The notes beneath the pieces were generated by a model. That model was not told the origin of the DNA and did not search any database. It was given only the letters and a program-made list of their open reading frames with translations. A stretch of 23,041 bases of DNA from CAZRWH01 sp964603905 (GTDB lineage Bacteria > Patescibacteriota > Gracilibacteria > UBA1369 > UBA12470): the NCBI GenBank assembly GCA_964603905.1, contig CAZRWH010000021.1, positions 1 through 23,041 of the forward strand, given 5' to 3'. This document shows positions 21,968-23,041 of the stretch, piece by piece; position 1 is the stretch's first letter; each line of letters opens with the position of its first letter. The translations under genes were made by a program, and so were the position numbers.

Positions 21968-23038
21968 CTAATACACCCTGTTCTTCTCAAATAAAAACCC
22001 CTCAATAAATACTTTAGTCCAATCGTTTGATTGAAGAACATCAACAATGCCACTATCTCTCATTAAATCAACCCACCAGCCTTTACCATCAAAAGCCATT
22101 CCAGTGTACTTGGGCCTAGGATTAACCGCCAAAGGTGAAACATCTACAGAGTATCTATATTTACAACCACGAATCATGGCAATTATAGCACATGGGATAC
22201 TAATAGACGCGTACGCAGAAAGAGGACCTGGTTTTCCATTTACAACAATTCTGAACATCGCTACCCATTCAGGTTTTCTCTCCAGTTCCCAATAAGCATG
22301 ACGAAGCATATAAGATTCTTTCGATTTCGTTTGACCAAAAACGGGGATAGTTATATTAGTAACAGATCCATTTTCAACAAGATCATCAAGTGTTTTACCA
22401 AAAGGATTTTCACCTCTCATAAGAAAGACTAAATGAGCTGGGATACCATAGCTAAAATCACGAGAATGAAGTGCTTTAAACATGTTTTCACTAAGCTCAA
22501 ATCCATATCCAGCCTGGTTAAACTCATCAACATTTTGTGCCGGAGAAATAGCGCCTTCCACATCAAACCCACGCTCATATTTATATGTCTTAGCATAGCA
22601 TGCCCCAATAGGGCTATCCTCAGTCAATTTTCTGTACCTATCACCCGCACGAAATTGAAATGGCTTATGCGGCAACATTCTGCGAAAAATGACCCCGTTC
22701 TCCAAATAATATCGGTCACCTTTAGAAAAAGGCTTAGACAAATCCATAGACCGCTGAGTACCATTGCCACGTTTTTCATCAAAATCACAAACAGAGCTCA
22801 TGGCTAACTCGCTAACTGCAGCAGCAGCAACTTTTTGAATCTCGGGACGTTGAGCATCAGATCGCCTCATTATTAAATCCACTTTAGAACGGACTCCGTC
22901 TATTCTCTGCTGCTCAACCAAAGGAGGAGCGTACGACTTAACTCTTTTAATTCTATCAATTAACCCCTTACTATCAGCCTCATCAAAACGAGCCAACTGA
23001 TCAAAATCCGCACTTTCAGGAGTTGATATTTCGTTCAT
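21968..23038 (-). CDS. Hypothetical protein, member of a tandem paralogue pair (upstream copy)
   Basis: A 356-residue protein, complete at its N-terminus just inside the window edge. It shares about half of its residues with the downstream paralogue by eye, in conserved blocks separated by variable parts. Variable regions are residues 25-50, 68-90 and 270-320. Invariant features include MRRSDAQRP, GNGTQRSMDLSKPFSKGD, SPAQ followed by EFNQAGYGFELS, and GWW near residue 320. There is no export signal. The promoter must lie beyond the window. More copies may follow upstream, because the identical 5' block runs to the last base of the window. Confidence 0.8.
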   Translation of the reverse strand: MNEISTPESADFDQLARFDEADSKGLIDRIKRVKSYAPPLVEQQRIDGVRSKVDLIMRRSDAQRPEIQKVAAAAVSELAMSSVCDFDEKRGNGTQRSMDLSKPFSKGDRYYLENGVIFRRMLPHKPFQFRAGDRYRKLTEDSPIGACYAKTYKYERGFDVEGAISPAQNVDEFNQAGYGFELSENMFKALHSRDFSYGIPAHLVFLMRGENPFGKTLDDLVENGSVTNITIPVFGQTKSKESYMLRHAYWELERKPEWVAMFRIVVNGKPGPLSAYASISIPCAIIAMIRGCKYRYSVDVSPLAVNPRPKYTGMAFDGKGWWVDLMRDSGIVDVLQSNDWTKVFIEGFLFEKNRVY

Positions 23039-23041
23039 ATT
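22974..23041. repeat. 68-bp exact direct repeat, copy 2
   Basis: Identical to 21859-21926. It is cut by the window end, so the true identical block may be longer. Confidence 0.9.

Noticed and set aside
1..23041. UGA-glycine genetic code (Gracilibacteria type)
   Set aside because: No in-frame TGA occurs in any conserved gene, and glycine is encoded by GGN throughout.
1..23041. tRNA genes, transposases, riboswitches
   Set aside because: I scanned intergenic DNA for T-loop-like GGTTCGA motifs, transposase-like frames and known riboswitch cores and found nothing I could support.

Overview
The window looks like a low-GC bacterial scaffold assembled from a metagenome. It contains three runs of exactly 100 N, which are placeholders rather than measured lengths. 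It mixes compact housekeeping genes with many short proteins I cannot recognise. No start codon has a Shine-Dalgarno sequence, every start I accept is ATG, and coding strands are A-rich. None of the 24 readable stop codons is TGA (14 TAA, 10 TAG), and conserved genes read through in the standard code. This would suit a Patescibacteria/CPR genome, perhaps near the Peregrinibacteria/Gracilibacteria side but without UGA-Gly recoding. That placement is inference; there is no rRNA here to confirm it.

Layout. Positions 1-2405 (+): the tail of one gene, galU, then a promoter, a TPR protein and an unknown protein. 2389-2712 (-): a small basic unknown. 2793-3187 (+): RNase P RNA. 3309-4760 (+): a polyprenyl-phosphate sugar-phosphate transferase, apparently from a leaderless mRNA. 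4769-5963 (-): two exported or membrane unknowns, divergent from secA (6093-8687, +). 8684-11030 (-): four exported or lipoprotein-like genes in one operon, converging on secA. 11242-11761 (+): two small paralogues. 11868-14733 (-): ftsK and an unknown. 14850-16331 (+): gltX. 16369-20663 (+): a long operon with an unknown, a zinc-ribbon protein, a lipoprotein, a PHP phosphoesterase, pta and ackA. 20764-23038 (-): the start of a gene cut by a gap, and two tandem paralogues of an unknown family.

How the genes fit together. galU and the sugar transferase point to surface polysaccharide made on a lipid carrier. Pta and AckA turn acetyl-CoA into acetate with ATP formation, as expected of a fermenter. 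SecA would export the cysteine-containing proteins whose genes flank it on both sides; five of those proteins share a recurring motif and look like one diverged family.

The most unusual structure is in the intergenic DNA. Six intergenic regions each carry about 35 bp of degenerate tandem heptamers (five units of 7 nt). The unit differs from region to region, and several arrays sit directly against promoters or start codons. Most recognisable promoters carry an extended -10 (TGnTAnnnT). I found no convincing intrinsic terminator, tRNA, CRISPR array or transposase.
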